Shown: positions 1-8,598 of the stretch, in pieces | Numbering within the stretch: position 1 is the stretch's first letter | Layout of the letters: each line of letters starts with the position of its first letter | NCBI RefSeq assembly: GCF_023822065.1 | Contig: NZ_CP084930.1 | Span: 3,178,001-3,242,000, forward strand | Source: Sphingomonas morindae | GTDB taxonomy: Bacteria; Pseudomonadota; Alphaproteobacteria; Sphingomonadales; Sphingomonadaceae | DNA length: 64,000 nucleotides | Direction of reading: 5' to 3' | Notes under the pieces: model-generated | Told to the model about the DNA's origin: nothing | Seen by the model: the letters and a program-made list of their open reading frames with translations, nothing else | The model's database searches: none | Translations under genes and position numbers: made by a program

Positions 1-297
1 GTCCGAAATGGCGATGTCGAGCCCCGGCACGCGGCGGAGATGCGCCTCGAGCGCATCGGCGAAATGATGGACGTTGACCACCAGCCGGCTCACTCCCGCC
101 GCGCGGACATGGCCGATGGCGTGATCGAGCAGCGTCTGCCCGCCCACCTCGACCAGCGGCTTCGGCCGCGTCGCGGTCAGCGGGCGCATCCGCTTGCCGA
201 GCCCGGCGGCGAGCAGCATCGCCACATCGGGCATGGTGGCATCGGCCGCGCTCCGCGGGTCGGGGCGCAGCGACAGCGGCTTGGCGAAGCGGGTCAT
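1..297 (-). CDS. murU: MurU-like nucleotidyltransferase, N-terminal part
   Basis: Sugar-phosphate nucleotidyltransferase; in the MurU pathway it turns MurNAc-1-phosphate into UDP-MurNAc during peptidoglycan recycling. Only the first 99 residues are visible; the gene runs off the left edge. After about 20 residues comes the signature AAGLGKRMRPLT (nucleotide-binding glycine loop), then RPKPLVEVGG, typical of the family. The ATG overlaps the stop of amgK by 4 bp (ATGA), so it is the last visible gene of the divL-tsaE-amgK-murU operon. The specific MurU assignment rests on the neighbouring AmgK-like kinase; the fold alone would also fit other NDP-sugar pyrophosphorylases. Confidence 0.85.
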   Translation of the reverse strand, partial: MTRFAKPLSLRPDPRSAADATMPDVAMLLAAGLGKRMRPLTATRPKPLVEVGGQTLLDHAIGHVRAAGVSRLVVNVHHFADALEAHLRRVPGLDIAISD

Positions 298-1277
298 GCG
301 GGGGTCGGCTCCCAGGCGGCGGCGCGCGCGGCGGCGGGAACGTGGCGGGCGAACCAATCGGCGACGGGGGCGAGCGCGGGATGCGCGAGGTTGCGCTCCA
401 CATAGCCCCACACGCGCGGCTGGTGGCGCAGATAGCCGGGCTTGCCGTCACGCTTCCACAGGCGCGTGAAAATGCCGAGGATCTTGATGTTGCGCTGCGC
501 GCCCAGCACTTCATAGGCGGCGCGGAAGCCGGGGTCGATCGCGCCGCCGCCATAGCGGGCGAGCATCGCCGCCTCGATTGCCGGGGAGACGGTGCGGCGC
601 GCATCCTGCAGCAGCGAGACGAGATCATAGGCCGCGTGGCCGGCGAGCGCGTCCTGGAAATCGAGCAGGCCGAGCCCCGCCAGCCCGGGCCGGTCGAGCA
701 GCATCAGATTGTCGACATGGAAATCGCGCAGCACCAGCACGGGCGGACGCGGGGCCTCGACCAGGCCGAGCACCGGCTGCCAGGCCGCGCGCCAGCCTGC
801 GCGATCGAAGGTCAGGCCGAGCGCCGGTCCGTACCAGTCGACGAACAGGTCCAGCTCGCGCTCCAGCACGGCGCGGTCATAGGGTGGCAGGCCGGCGGGC
901 AGCGGCGCGGCGGCGAGGCCGCGCAGCAGGTCCACCGCCGCGCCATAGATCTCCGCCTCGGGTGTGGCATCCGCGCGCAGCAGCGGGCCCACCAGCCGAT
1001 CGCCCAGATCCTCGAGCAGCAGCAGCCCGCCCTCGACATCCTCGGCCAGGATGGCGGGCGCCGACAGGCCGAGCCGCGCGAGATGACGGGCGATCGCGAG
1101 GAAGGGCCGCACATCCTCGCCCTTGGCCGGCGGCGCGTCCATCAGCACCGCCACGCGCGCGCCGTCGCGCACCCGGAAATAGCGGCGGAAGGAGGCATCA
1201 CCCGCCAGCGGCGCGATCGTCGCGCCCGCCCAGCCATGGGCGGCCAGAAAGGCGGGGGCGTCGTCGGGCGGAATCAT
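294..1277 (-). CDS. amgK: AmgK-like anomeric MurNAc/GlcNAc kinase
   Basis: Aminoglycoside-phosphotransferase-fold sugar kinase of 327 residues. AmgK phosphorylates the anomeric carbon of MurNAc/GlcNAc so that MurU can make UDP-MurNAc, bypassing de novo precursor synthesis. Visible motifs: GDASFRRYFRV near the N-terminus (nucleotide loop), LRDFHVDNLML (catalytic loop with Asp and Asn) and LLDFQDALAG (metal-binding Asp). The chosen ATG at 1277 overlaps the tsaE stop (ATGA); a second ATG at 1289 would add four residues. Immediate linkage to a nucleotidyltransferase supports AmgK over a true aminoglycoside-resistance kinase. Confidence 0.87.
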   Translation of the reverse strand: MIPPDDAPAFLAAHGWAGATIAPLAGDASFRRYFRVRDGARVAVLMDAPPAKGEDVRPFLAIARHLARLGLSAPAILAEDVEGGLLLLEDLGDRLVGPLLRADATPEAEIYGAAVDLLRGLAAAPLPAGLPPYDRAVLERELDLFVDWYGPALGLTFDRAGWRAAWQPVLGLVEAPRPPVLVLRDFHVDNLMLLDRPGLAGLGLLDFQDALAGHAAYDLVSLLQDARRTVSPAIEAAMLARYGGGAIDPGFRAAYEVLGAQRNIKILGIFTRLWKRDGKPGYLRHQPRVWGYVERNLAHPALAPVADWFARHVPAAARAAAWEPTPA

Positions 1278-1717
1278 CGCGGGGGCCATCGCGCCTCCCA
1301 TGGCGCGGGCGTCTCCCAAGTCAAGCGGCGGCCGGCGCCGAGGGGGGCGAGATGCAGCCGGAGCGCGTCGGACCAGAGCGAGGCGCCAAGACGTTCGGGC
1401 CATTCCACCAGCAGCGCGCCATCGGCGCGATATTCGGCCAGCGCCAGCGCCTCCACCTCGGCGGGATCCTCGATGCGGTAGAGATCGACATGCGCGACCG
1501 GGAGGCGCAGCTCGGGGGGCGCATAGGGCTGGACGATCGCGAAGCTGGGACTCGGCGCCTCGCCCAGAAGGCCGAGCCCGGCCAGCACGCCGCGCGCCAG
1601 CGCGGTCTTGCCCGCGCCGAGATCTCCGAACAGCGCCACCACATCGCCGGCCCGCAGACGCGGCGCCAGCGCGCGGCCGACCGCCTCGGTCGCCGCCGCA
1701 TCCGGCAGATCCATCAT
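1274..1717 (-). CDS. tsaE: tRNA threonylcarbamoyladenosine biosynthesis ATPase TsaE
   Basis: 147-residue P-loop ATPase that works with TsaB and TsaD to make the universal t6A37 modification on ANN-decoding tRNAs. The Walker A motif GDLGAGKTALARG is at about residues 31-43, followed by the SPSFAIVQPY strand and HVDLYRIEDP, all standard for the family, whose usual length is about 150. It overlaps divL upstream and amgK downstream by 4 bp each, so it is translationally coupled in the operon. The sequence gives no sign of damage. Confidence 0.95.
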   Translation of the reverse strand: MMDLPDAAATEAVGRALAPRLRAGDVVALFGDLGAGKTALARGVLAGLGLLGEAPSPSFAIVQPYAPPELRLPVAHVDLYRIEDPAEVEALALAEYRADGALLVEWPERLGASLWSDALRLHLAPLGAGRRLTWETPAPWEARWPPR

Positions 1718-4086
1718 GGCGCCTCGGCGCCGCGCGCGCGAGGCAGCGCGATCGCCACCGTCGTGCCCTGGCCGGGGGCGCTGTCCAGCCGGATCGTGCC
1801 GCCATGCGCCTCGACATAGTGGCGCGCGAGCGGCAGGCCGAGCCCCAGCGAGCCCTCGCTCCGCTGGCCCTCCAGCCCGGCCCGATGGAAGGGATGGAAG
1901 GCGCGTTCGACATCGCTCGGCGTCAGCCCGGGGCCATTATCGGTGACGATCACCTGCGCGTCGCCGGCGGCGCCCTCGGCGCGCACCAGCACGCGGCCGC
2001 CCTCCTGCGTGTAGATCACGGCATTGGCGAGCACATGGCCGATGGCCTGGCGCAGCCGCTGGGCATCGGCGTCGATCGTGCCGGAGGAGCGATCGATGCG
2101 GGCGGTGAGATCGATCCCGCGATGGCGCGCCAGCTCCGCATGATCGGCGACGATCTCGCGCACCAGCCCGGCGAAATCGAGCGGCGCGACATCCAGCTCC
2201 AGCCGGCCCGCCGCCGAGCGGGTGAGATCCAGCACCTCGTCGACCAGCTCGCCCAGCCGCTCGGTCGCGGTGAGGATCGCGCCGACATATTCGCGCGCGC
2301 GCTCGCCCAGCGGCCCGGCAAAGCCGCCGGAGAGCATCTCGGCGAAACCGCCGATCGAGGTGAGCGGCGTGCGCAGCTCGTAGGACATGGCGGCGACGAA
2401 CGCCGATTTGACCCGATCGCCCTCCTCCAGCGCCGCCGCGCGCTCGCGCAGCGCCTGTTCGGCGCGGCGGCTGTCGGTGATGTCGAGCAGCGTGAAAAGC
2501 GCGTTACCATCCGGCAGCGGCACCGCCGCGAAGCGGAAATGGCGCCCGTCCGCAAAGGCGATCCGCCCGGTCCGGCTCTGCCGCTCTGCGGTGGCGAGCC
2601 GCACCAGCTCGCGGATCAGCCCGGCGCGCGCGGGGTTGGCGAGCGCGGGGGCGATGCGGCCGATCAGCGCGTCGACGCGCGGATGCTCGGCCAGATAATC
2701 CTCGTCCAGCGTCCAGATCTCGCGGAAGCGATCATTCCAGAGATGCAGCCGCCCATCGGCCGCGAACACGCCGATCGCCTCGAACAGATTGTTGAAGGTG
2801 GCGGTCCGCACGCGCAACAGCGTGTCGCGCGCGGATTGCAGCTTCACCTGCTCGGTGCGGTCCTCGAAGATCAGCAGCAGCCCGCCATCGGGCAGCGGCT
2901 GGCCGACGACGCGGAGATGGGCGCCGCCCGGCAGCTGCCACGCCTCCTCCACCGGCTGCTCGGCCAGGAACCAGCGCCGGCGCTCCGCTTTCCAGCCGGG
3001 AAAGTCGCGGCTCTCGGGCAGCCGCCCGGCCTCGCGCATCCGCTCGATCACGCGATCGAATTCGGGCCGGTCGGCCAGCCATTCGGGCAGCATCGCGAAG
3101 AGGCGCTGGAAGGCGGTGTTGACGAAGGTGAGGTGACGATCCGCCGAGAATTGCGCCACGCCGGCCGAAAGCCGGTCCAGCATATCGCGCTGCGCCTCGG
3201 TGAAGCGGACGAGATCAGCCCGCGCCTGCTCCACCTCCTCGATATCCATGGCGTAGCCGGCGATGCCGATCGGGCCGAGCGGCACGTCCACCACGCGCAG
3301 CGTGCGCCGCTCGCCGCCAATCGTGGCCGGCACGGTGCGCACCGAAACGGCGCCCTCGTCGCGCGCGGCGGCGGCGGTGGCGAGCGGGCTCTGCGCGCCC
3401 TGCCCCTCCACCAGCTCGAGCCCGCGCCCGATCACATCGGCCGCATCGGCGCCATCCACCGCGCGGACATAGGCCGAATTGACGAGGCTGAGGCGCAGAT
3501 CGGGCGCGCGATGCCACATCGGGATGGGCGCCGCCTCGATCAGCCCCGCCAGCGCGTCCAGCGTCTCGGCAAGCTCCACGCGCTCCTGGTCGAGCCGGGC
3601 GATCTCCTCCTCGCTGTCGGTGGCGTCGAACACCCAGAGCAGGGCGGCGCCCTCGCCCAGCGGATCGCCGCCCGGCCGGCCGCGCACCATCAGCACGCGC
3701 CGCCCGCCGGCGGGGCGCAGCGCGCGCGCGAAGGCGCCGCCGCCCCGGCTGGTGGCGAGAATATCGGATTCGAGCCCCTCGGCGTCGGCCGGATCGAGCG
3801 CGGCGAGCAGATCGGGCAGTTTGCGCGGCACGGCGGAGAGGCCGAACCAGTCGGCGACGCGCTCGTGCGCGCGGACCCGGCCCTCGCCGGTAACGATCAG
3901 CGGCAGCGCCGGGGCGCCGGCCAGCATTGCGCGGAAGCGTTCCAGCTCGATCATGGCGGAGCGCGCGCGGTGATCGCGGCGCGCGCCGAGGATGACGGCG
4001 AGCACGGCGCCGGTCAGCCACAGCGCCAGCACGAGCCCAAGCAGCGTCGCATGGACCGTATCGAGGACGATCACGTCGTCCGGCAC
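1714..4086 (-). CDS. divL: DivL-like PAS pseudo-histidine kinase
   Basis: Membrane-anchored PAS sensor protein of about 790 residues. It has one TM segment near residues 15-36, several PAS-like regions, then a HisKA-like helix and a complete HATPase domain (HVLANAVIYT N-box, VTDNGPGL, GLGLPLARHYVEAHGG). The phospho-acceptor His of the HisKA box is replaced by Tyr: MSYELRTPLTSI, Tyr codon at 2380-2382. Caulobacter DivL has the same His-to-Tyr change and controls CtrA through CckA. In my recollection divL-tsaE-nucleotidyltransferase linkage is common in alphaproteobacteria, so this is inferred to be DivL, a cell-cycle regulator at the inner membrane. The start is uncertain: GTG 4086 has an AGAGG Shine-Dalgarno; a TTG at 4143 would add 19 residues. 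Confidence 0.85.
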   Translation of the reverse strand: MPDDVIVLDTVHATLLGLVLALWLTGAVLAVILGARRDHRARSAMIELERFRAMLAGAPALPLIVTGEGRVRAHERVADWFGLSAVPRKLPDLLAALDPADAEGLESDILATSRGGGAFARALRPAGGRRVLMVRGRPGGDPLGEGAALLWVFDATDSEEEIARLDQERVELAETLDALAGLIEAAPIPMWHRAPDLRLSLVNSAYVRAVDGADAADVIGRGLELVEGQGAQSPLATAAAARDEGAVSVRTVPATIGGERRTLRVVDVPLGPIGIAGYAMDIEEVEQARADLVRFTEAQRDMLDRLSAGVAQFSADRHLTFVNTAFQRLFAMLPEWLADRPEFDRVIERMREAGRLPESRDFPGWKAERRRWFLAEQPVEEAWQLPGGAHLRVVGQPLPDGGLLLIFEDRTEQVKLQSARDTLLRVRTATFNNLFEAIGVFAADGRLHLWNDRFREIWTLDEDYLAEHPRVDALIGRIAPALANPARAGLIRELVRLATAERQSRTGRIAFADGRHFRFAAVPLPDGNALFTLLDITDSRRAEQALRERAAALEEGDRVKSAFVAAMSYELRTPLTSIGGFAEMLSGGFAGPLGERAREYVGAILTATERLGELVDEVLDLTRSAAGRLELDVAPLDFAGLVREIVADHAELARHRGIDLTARIDRSSGTIDADAQRLRQAIGHVLANAVIYTQEGGRVLVRAEGAAGDAQVIVTDNGPGLTPSDVERAFHPFHRAGLEGQRSEGSLGLGLPLARHYVEAHGGTIRLDSAPGQGTTVAIALPRARGAEAP

Positions 4087-4214
4087 CGCTCGCACCTCTG
4101 GGTCACCGGACAAGTCTAGAGCAGGATCGGCGCCGGGAAACAATCGTCGATCGTCCCGGCGCCGATAAATATGCCGCGCGCCCGCACCTCATGGAAGCGG
4201 CCCGCGGCAGGGGC

Positions 4215-5624
4215 TTAGTAGCGGTAATGGTCGGGCTTGAAGGGCCCTTCCGGAGTCACGCCGATATAGGCGGCCTGCTTCTCGGTGAGCTTGGAGAGCT
4301 TCACGCCCAGCTTGTCGAGGTGAAGGCGGGCGACCTTCTCGTCCAGATGCTTCGGCAGCACATAGACCTTGTTCTCATAATCGGCGCCGCGCGTGAACAG
4401 CTCGATCTGGGCCAGCGTCTGGTTGGTGAAGCTGGACGACATCACGAAGCTCGGATGGCCGGTGGCGCAGCCGAGATTCACCAGGCGGCCCTTGGCGAGA
4501 ACGATGATCTTCTTGCCGTCGGCGAACTCGACCTCGTCGACCTGCGGCTTGATCTCGGTCCACTTATAGTTGCTGAGGCCCGCGATCTGGATCTCGCTGT
4601 CGAAATGGCCGATGTTGCAGACGATCGCCATGTTCTTCATCGCGCGCATATGATCGACGGTGATGACGTCGGCATTGCCCGTCGCGGTGACGAAGATGTC
4701 GGCGCGGCTCGCCGCTTCCTCCATCGTCACGACCTCATAGCCTTCCATCGCCGCCTGGAGCGCGCAGATCGGATCGACTTCGGTCACGAGCACGCGCGCG
4801 CCGCCATTGCGGAGCGAGGCGGCCGAGCCCTTGCCGACATCGCCGAAGCCGGCGACGCAGGCAACCTTGCCGGCGAGCATCACGTCGGTGGCGCGACGGA
4901 TCGCGTCGACCAGCGATTCCTTGCAGCCATAGAGATTGTCGAACTTGGACTTGGTGACCGAGTCGTTGACGTTGATCGCCGGGAAGGGCAGCTCGCCGCG
5001 CTTGGCGATCTCGTACAGGCGGTGCACGCCGGTGGTCGTCTCCTCGGACACGCCCTTGATCGCCTCGGCGGTGCGGGTGAGATAGCCCGGCTTGGCGGCG
5101 ATGAACGCCTTGAGCGCGCGCTGGAACTCGACCTCTTCCTCATTGTCCGGCTCGGGCAGGGTGGCGCCCGCTTCCACCTTCGCGCCCCACAGCACGAACA
5201 TGGTGGCGTCGCCGCCATCGTCGAGGATCATGTTGCAGGGCTCGTCTCCCCAATCGAAGATGCGGCCGACATAATCCCAATATTCGGCCAGGCTCTCGCC
5301 CTTGACCGCGAACACCGGCACGCCCGAGGCGGCGATGGCGGCGGCGGCGTGATCCTGGGTGGAGAAGATGTTGCACGACGCCCAGCGGACCTCGGCGCCG
5401 AGCGCGGTGAGCGTCTCGATCAGCACCGCCGTCTGGATGGTCATGTGCAGCGAGCCGGTGATGCGGGCGCCCTTCAGCGGCTGCGAGGCGCCATATTCCT
5501 CGCGCAGCGCCATCAGGCCCGGCATCTCGGTCTCGGCGATCTCGATCTCCTTGCGGCCGAAGGCGGCGAGGCTGAGATCCCTGACGACATAGTCCTTGGT
5601 GTCGGGCGCAAATGCGGTGGCCAC
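4215..5624 (-). CDS. ahcY: adenosylhomocysteinase
   Basis: Cytosolic S-adenosylhomocysteine hydrolase, which removes the SAH produced by methyltransferases and feeds homocysteine back to methionine. The 469-residue protein is full length. Visible are [15 protein letters not shown] (adenosine site), [14 protein letters not shown] (catalytic Lys/Asp/Asn region), [12 protein letters not shown] (NAD Rossmann loop) and the conserved C-terminus FKPDHYRY. The start is GTG at 5624, with CAGGAGA 5-11 bp upstream. It is a single-gene unit; a strong palindrome lies about 90-105 bp upstream and probably binds its regulator. Confidence 0.97.
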   Translation of the reverse strand: MATAFAPDTKDYVVRDLSLAAFGRKEIEIAETEMPGLMALREEYGASQPLKGARITGSLHMTIQTAVLIETLTALGAEVRWASCNIFSTQDHAAAAIAASGVPVFAVKGESLAEYWDYVGRIFDWGDEPCNMILDDGGDATMFVLWGAKVEAGATLPEPDNEEEVEFQRALKAFIAAKPGYLTRTAEAIKGVSEETTTGVHRLYEIAKRGELPFPAINVNDSVTKSKFDNLYGCKESLVDAIRRATDVMLAGKVACVAGFGDVGKGSAASLRNGGARVLVTEVDPICALQAAMEGYEVVTMEEAASRADIFVTATGNADVITVDHMRAMKNMAIVCNIGHFDSEIQIAGLSNYKWTEIKPQVDEVEFADGKKIIVLAKGRLVNLGCATGHPSFVMSSSFTNQTLAQIELFTRGADYENKVYVLPKHLDEKVARLHLDKLGVKLSKLTEKQAAYIGVTPEGPFKPDHYRY

Positions 5625-5710
5625 GAACGGTCTCCTGAAACGAGCCGGGGGCCACGCCTGTCGCGACCCCGGATTTTCCGCGCCTTAGCCGTCCCCGCCG
5701 CCGCGATCAA

Positions 5711-5730
5711 ATATAAAGATGTCTTTATAT
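5711..5730. promoter_or_regulatory. palindromic operator in the ahcY promoter region
   Basis: Two perfect 9-bp arms, ATATAAAGA and TCTTTATAT, are separated by 2 bp in otherwise GC-rich DNA, in the 143-bp gap upstream of ahcY. The shape fits a dimeric winged-helix repressor. The SahR (ArsR-family) regulators of the SAM cycle are the natural candidate by context, but no such regulator is encoded in the window, so the protein is an inference. Confidence 0.55.
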
Positions 5731-5767
5731 GCGGCCGCCGGGCTTCGCCGCCGCCGCGGCGCCCCGG

Positions 5768-6328
5768 TCAGGCGGTGCCTGCGCTGCTGGCGAGCAGGCG
5801 CGGATCGATGCCGGCGGCGGTGAAGCCGCGGCGCCAGCGCTGCTCCACCGGCGCATCGAACAGCAGCGCCGGATCGCCCTCGGCGTTGAACCAGCCATTG
5901 CGGCGGATCTCGTCGTCGAGCTGCCCCTCGCCCCAGCCGGCATAGCCCAGCGCCGCCAGCCAGCGGCTGGGCCCGCGCCCCTCGGCGATGGCGCGCAGCA
6001 CGTCGAGCGTGCTGGTCAGCATCCAGCGGCCAGCGACATCGACGCTGCTCTCGCCGCCCCAGTCGCGGCTGTGCACGACAAAACCGCGATTAGGCTCGAC
6101 CGGACCGCCCACGAAGATCGGGCTGTCGGGCGCGACACCGGGATCGATGCCGAGCTGCGCCATCAGCGTGTGCAGCGTCACCCCGTCCGCGTGGCGGCCG
6201 ATGCCGATTCCCAGCGCGCCATTCTCGTCATGCACGCACAGGGCGATAACGGCGTGATCGAAGCGGGGATCGCCGATTCCCGGCATGGCCAGGAGCAATT
6301 GGCCGGTAAAGAAGCGGGGCGCGTCCAT
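5768..6328 (-). CDS. YqgE/AlgH family protein (UPF0301)
   Basis: 186-residue cytosolic protein of the YqgE/AlgH family, whose biochemical role is unresolved. Typical features are the N-terminus FFTGQLLLAMPGIGDPRF, then HDENGALGIGIGR, FVGGPVEP and the late GYAGWGEGQLDDEI block. The ATG at 6328 is chosen because homology begins there; the frame stays open upstream but that part looks like non-coding shadow. It faces away from the peroxiredoxin gene, sharing a gap of about 100 bp that must hold both promoters. Confidence 0.92.
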   Translation of the reverse strand: MDAPRFFTGQLLLAMPGIGDPRFDHAVIALCVHDENGALGIGIGRHADGVTLHTLMAQLGIDPGVAPDSPIFVGGPVEPNRGFVVHSRDWGGESSVDVAGRWMLTSTLDVLRAIAEGRGPSRWLAALGYAGWGEGQLDDEIRRNGWFNAEGDPALLFDAPVEQRWRRGFTAAGIDPRLLASSAGTA

Positions 6329-6428
6329 TCGCCCGACCTTACGCCCTGGCCGGCGGCGCGTCCATGCACGCACCTCGCCACGGCGGACGCGATCGGCTAG
6401 GCGCCGGGCTTCAGCAGGAGACCGCATC

Positions 6429-6908
6429 ATGTCCATCGAGCCCGGCCAGACTTTGCCCGACGCCAGCTTCGCCACCATGACCGAGCACGGCCCCGAGCCG
6501 GTCGACAGCGGCTTCTTCGCCGGCAAGACGGTGGTGCTGTTCGGCCTGCCCGGCGCCTTCACCCCCACCTGCTCGGCGCGCCACCTGCCCGGCTTTGTCG
6601 AGAAGGCCGATGCGCTGCGTGCCAAGGGCGTCGACGCGATCGCCTGCACCTCGGTCAACGACGTGTTCGTCATGGATGCCTGGGGCAAGGCCAACCAGGC
6701 CGAGGGCAAGGTGATCCTGCTGGCCGACGGCAACGGCGATTTCGCCCGCGCGATCGGCCTCACCATGGATGGCAGCCGCTACGGCATGGGCGAGCGCAGC
6801 CAGCGCTACGCGATGATCGTGAAGGACGGCGTGGTCGACCAGCTCTTCGTCGAGGCGCCCGGCGAGTATCGGGTCAGCGCCGTGGAGCATGTGCTCGAGG
6901 CGCTGTAA
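6429..6908 (+). CDS. Prx5-type peroxiredoxin
   Basis: Thiol peroxidase of 159 residues that reduces hydroperoxides. The peroxidatic cysteine sits in PGAFTPTCSARHLPGF (about residue 48). SVNDVFVMDAW and the C-terminal FVEAPGEYRVSAVEHVLEAL match the atypical 2-Cys/glutaredoxin-dependent Prx5 (AhpC/TSA 'redoxin') family in length and order. The ATG has a CAGGAGA site 9 bp upstream. The next gene begins about 40 bp downstream, so they may be cotranscribed. Confidence 0.93.
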   Translation: MSIEPGQTLPDASFATMTEHGPEPVDSGFFAGKTVVLFGLPGAFTPTCSARHLPGFVEKADALRAKGVDAIACTSVNDVFVMDAWGKANQAEGKVILLADGNGDFARAIGLTMDGSRYGMGERSQRYAMIVKDGVVDQLFVEAPGEYRVSAVEHVLEAL

Positions 6909-6950
6909 CGCGCATTGCCGACGCCGCCGGCTGACGCTAAGGTCAACCAC

Positions 6951-7379
6951 ATGACCGATGCGGAACGGCTGGCGGCGTTGATCGAGCGGGTGGCCGGCTT
7001 CGGCCATAATGCCGCGCTCGGCCTTCGACCCGTGGCGCACGGCGCGGATTGGGCGACGCTGGCGCTCGACTATCGCGCCGAGCTGATCGGCGAGCCGGAG
7101 CGCGCGGTGCTCGCCTCCGGGCCGATCCTGGCGCTGATGGACATGGCGACGAGCTGCGCCACCTGGATCCGGCGCGGCGGCTTCGTGCCCCAGGCGACGC
7201 TGGATTTCCGAATCGACTATCTGCGCGCGGCGCGCCCGGGCCGCACCGTCATCGGCCGCGGCGAATGCACCCGCCTCACCCGGCGCATCGCCTTTGTCCG
7301 CGGCACCGCGCATGATGGCGACGAGGCGGATCCCATCGCGCTGGTGGCGGGCACCTTCATGTCCACCGACGTGCCATGA
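6951..7379 (+). CDS. PaaI-like hotdog thioesterase (first of a tandem pair)
   Basis: 142-residue hotdog-fold protein, probably an acyl-CoA or aryl-CoA thioesterase. The family signature region is LALMDMATSCATW (central helix with Asp) followed by QATLDFRIDYLRAARPGRTV. It starts at ATG 6951, preceded by AAGG; an upstream in-frame start at 6915 would add 12 unconserved residues. It overlaps the next thioesterase gene by 4 bp (ATGA); the two are clearly paralogous in layout and may form a heteromer. The substrate is unknown. Confidence 0.85.
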   Translation: MTDAERLAALIERVAGFGHNAALGLRPVAHGADWATLALDYRAELIGEPERAVLASGPILALMDMATSCATWIRRGGFVPQATLDFRIDYLRAARPGRTVIGRGECTRLTRRIAFVRGTAHDGDEADPIALVAGTFMSTDVP

Positions 7380-7765
7380 TCCCCGATCTGCCCCCCTATG
7401 CCCGCTGGTTGGGCGTGACGCTGGAACGCGCGCCGGATGGCGGGCTCGGCTTCCGCCTGCCCTATGGCGATACGGTGCAGGGCCGGCCCGGCTTCTTCCA
7501 TGGCGGCGCGCTCGCGGGGCTGCTGGAGATCGCGGCGATCGGTACGCTGCGCGACCGGCTCGCGGCGGAGGCGCCCGGGGCGATCGTCAAGCCGATCACC
7601 GTCACCTTCGATTTTCTGCGCGGGGGCCGCGCGCTGCCGGTGCATGCCGATGCCAGCATCACCCGGCTCGGCGCGCGGATCGCCATCCTCTCCGCCCGGG
7701 CCTGGCAGGACGCGGCGGAAACGCCCATCGCCATGGCCCGGATGACCCTCGCGGTGCATCGCTAA
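7376..7765 (+). CDS. PaaI-like hotdog thioesterase (second of a tandem pair)
   Basis: 129-residue hotdog thioesterase. The motif PGFFHGGALAGLLEIAAIG contains the HGG...E active-site helix of the PaaI clan, and IVKPITVTFDFLRGG is the matching strand. Translation is coupled to the preceding paralogue through an ATGA overlap. Tandem thioesterases in this arrangement are common in sphingomonads; the substrate cannot be deduced here. Confidence 0.86.
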   Translation: MIPDLPPYARWLGVTLERAPDGGLGFRLPYGDTVQGRPGFFHGGALAGLLEIAAIGTLRDRLAAEAPGAIVKPITVTFDFLRGGRALPVHADASITRLGARIAILSARAWQDAAETPIAMARMTLAVHR

Positions 7766-7858
7766 AGCCAGGCTTTCCGGAGCCCTGCCTTAAAGCATCT
7801 TGGGTTGCACGCGACGCCGGGGCAAGAGACGCCGCCTCTCCCCATCGCGATCCGGTTC

Positions 7859-8521
7859 ATGGTCCTGCCCCTCTCCTCCCCGCCGCATACCCCGCTCCGC
7901 ACCCAGATCCTCACCGCCGGCGCGGCGCTGCTGGGGATATTGATCACCGCCGCGATCAGCCGCGCCGCGCTGGGCGCGGCGGCGCCGCTCTGGCTGGTGG
8001 CGCCGATCGGCGCCTCGGCGGTGCTGGTCTTCGCCGTGCCCGCCAGCCCGCTCGCCCAGCCCTGGCCGGTGATCGGCGGCAACATGCTCTCGGCGCTGGT
8101 CGGCGTCGCGGCGGCCAAGGCGATCGCCGCGCCGGTGCCGGCGGCGGCCGTGGCGGTGGGCGGCGCCATCCTCGCCATGAGCCTGGCGCGCTGCCTGCAT
8201 CCGCCGGGCGGCGCGGCGGCGCTGACGGCGGTGATCGGCGGCCCCGCCGTCCATGCCGCCGGCTTTGGCTTCGCGCTGCTGCCGGTGGGGCTCAACGCCG
8301 CGCTGCTGGTGCTTGCGGGCATGCTGCTCAACCGCGCCACGGGGCATAGCTATCCGCATCGCGCCCCGCATCCCGCCGCCGGCGCGCCGCATCCCGAGGA
8401 TCTCGACCGCGCGCTCGCCGACCTGGGCGAGACCTTGGACGTGCAGCGCGACGATCTCGATCTGCTCTTCGCCCGCGTCGCCTACCACGCCGCGCGGAGA
8501 CATCGCCGGCCACAGCGATGA
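7859..8521 (+). CDS. HPP family integral membrane protein
   Basis: 220-residue inner-membrane protein with about four TM helices and the LHPPGGAAALTAVIG motif that names the HPP family; some members are linked to nitrite transport. The region after residue 160 is hydrophilic. The ATG 7859 lacks a clear Shine-Dalgarno and a TTG 54 bp upstream is possible, so the N-terminus is uncertain. It lies 93 bp after the thioesterases and may share their transcript. Confidence 0.85.
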   Translation: MVLPLSSPPHTPLRTQILTAGAALLGILITAAISRAALGAAAPLWLVAPIGASAVLVFAVPASPLAQPWPVIGGNMLSALVGVAAAKAIAAPVPAAAVAVGGAILAMSLARCLHPPGGAAALTAVIGGPAVHAAGFGFALLPVGLNAALLVLAGMLLNRATGHSYPHRAPHPAAGAPHPEDLDRALADLGETLDVQRDDLDLLFARVAYHAARRHRRPQR

Positions 8522-8598
8522 TGCGACGCATTCGCTTCGCTATTGCGAGCTACCCGCATTAGCGCTACCGCCCCTCGCAAGCAAAACGAAGGGGTTAG

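Noticed and set aside
1300-4119. A 939-codon plus-strand open frame
   Set aside because: Antisense shadow of divL; no domain, low-complexity composition.
5625-5767. A possible SAH riboswitch before ahcY
   Set aside because: I could not recognise the conserved core by eye; the palindrome explains the visible structure better.
8522-8598. A Fur/Irr box before the siderophore receptor
   Set aside because: The gap is short and AT-poor, with no recognisable iron-box dyad.
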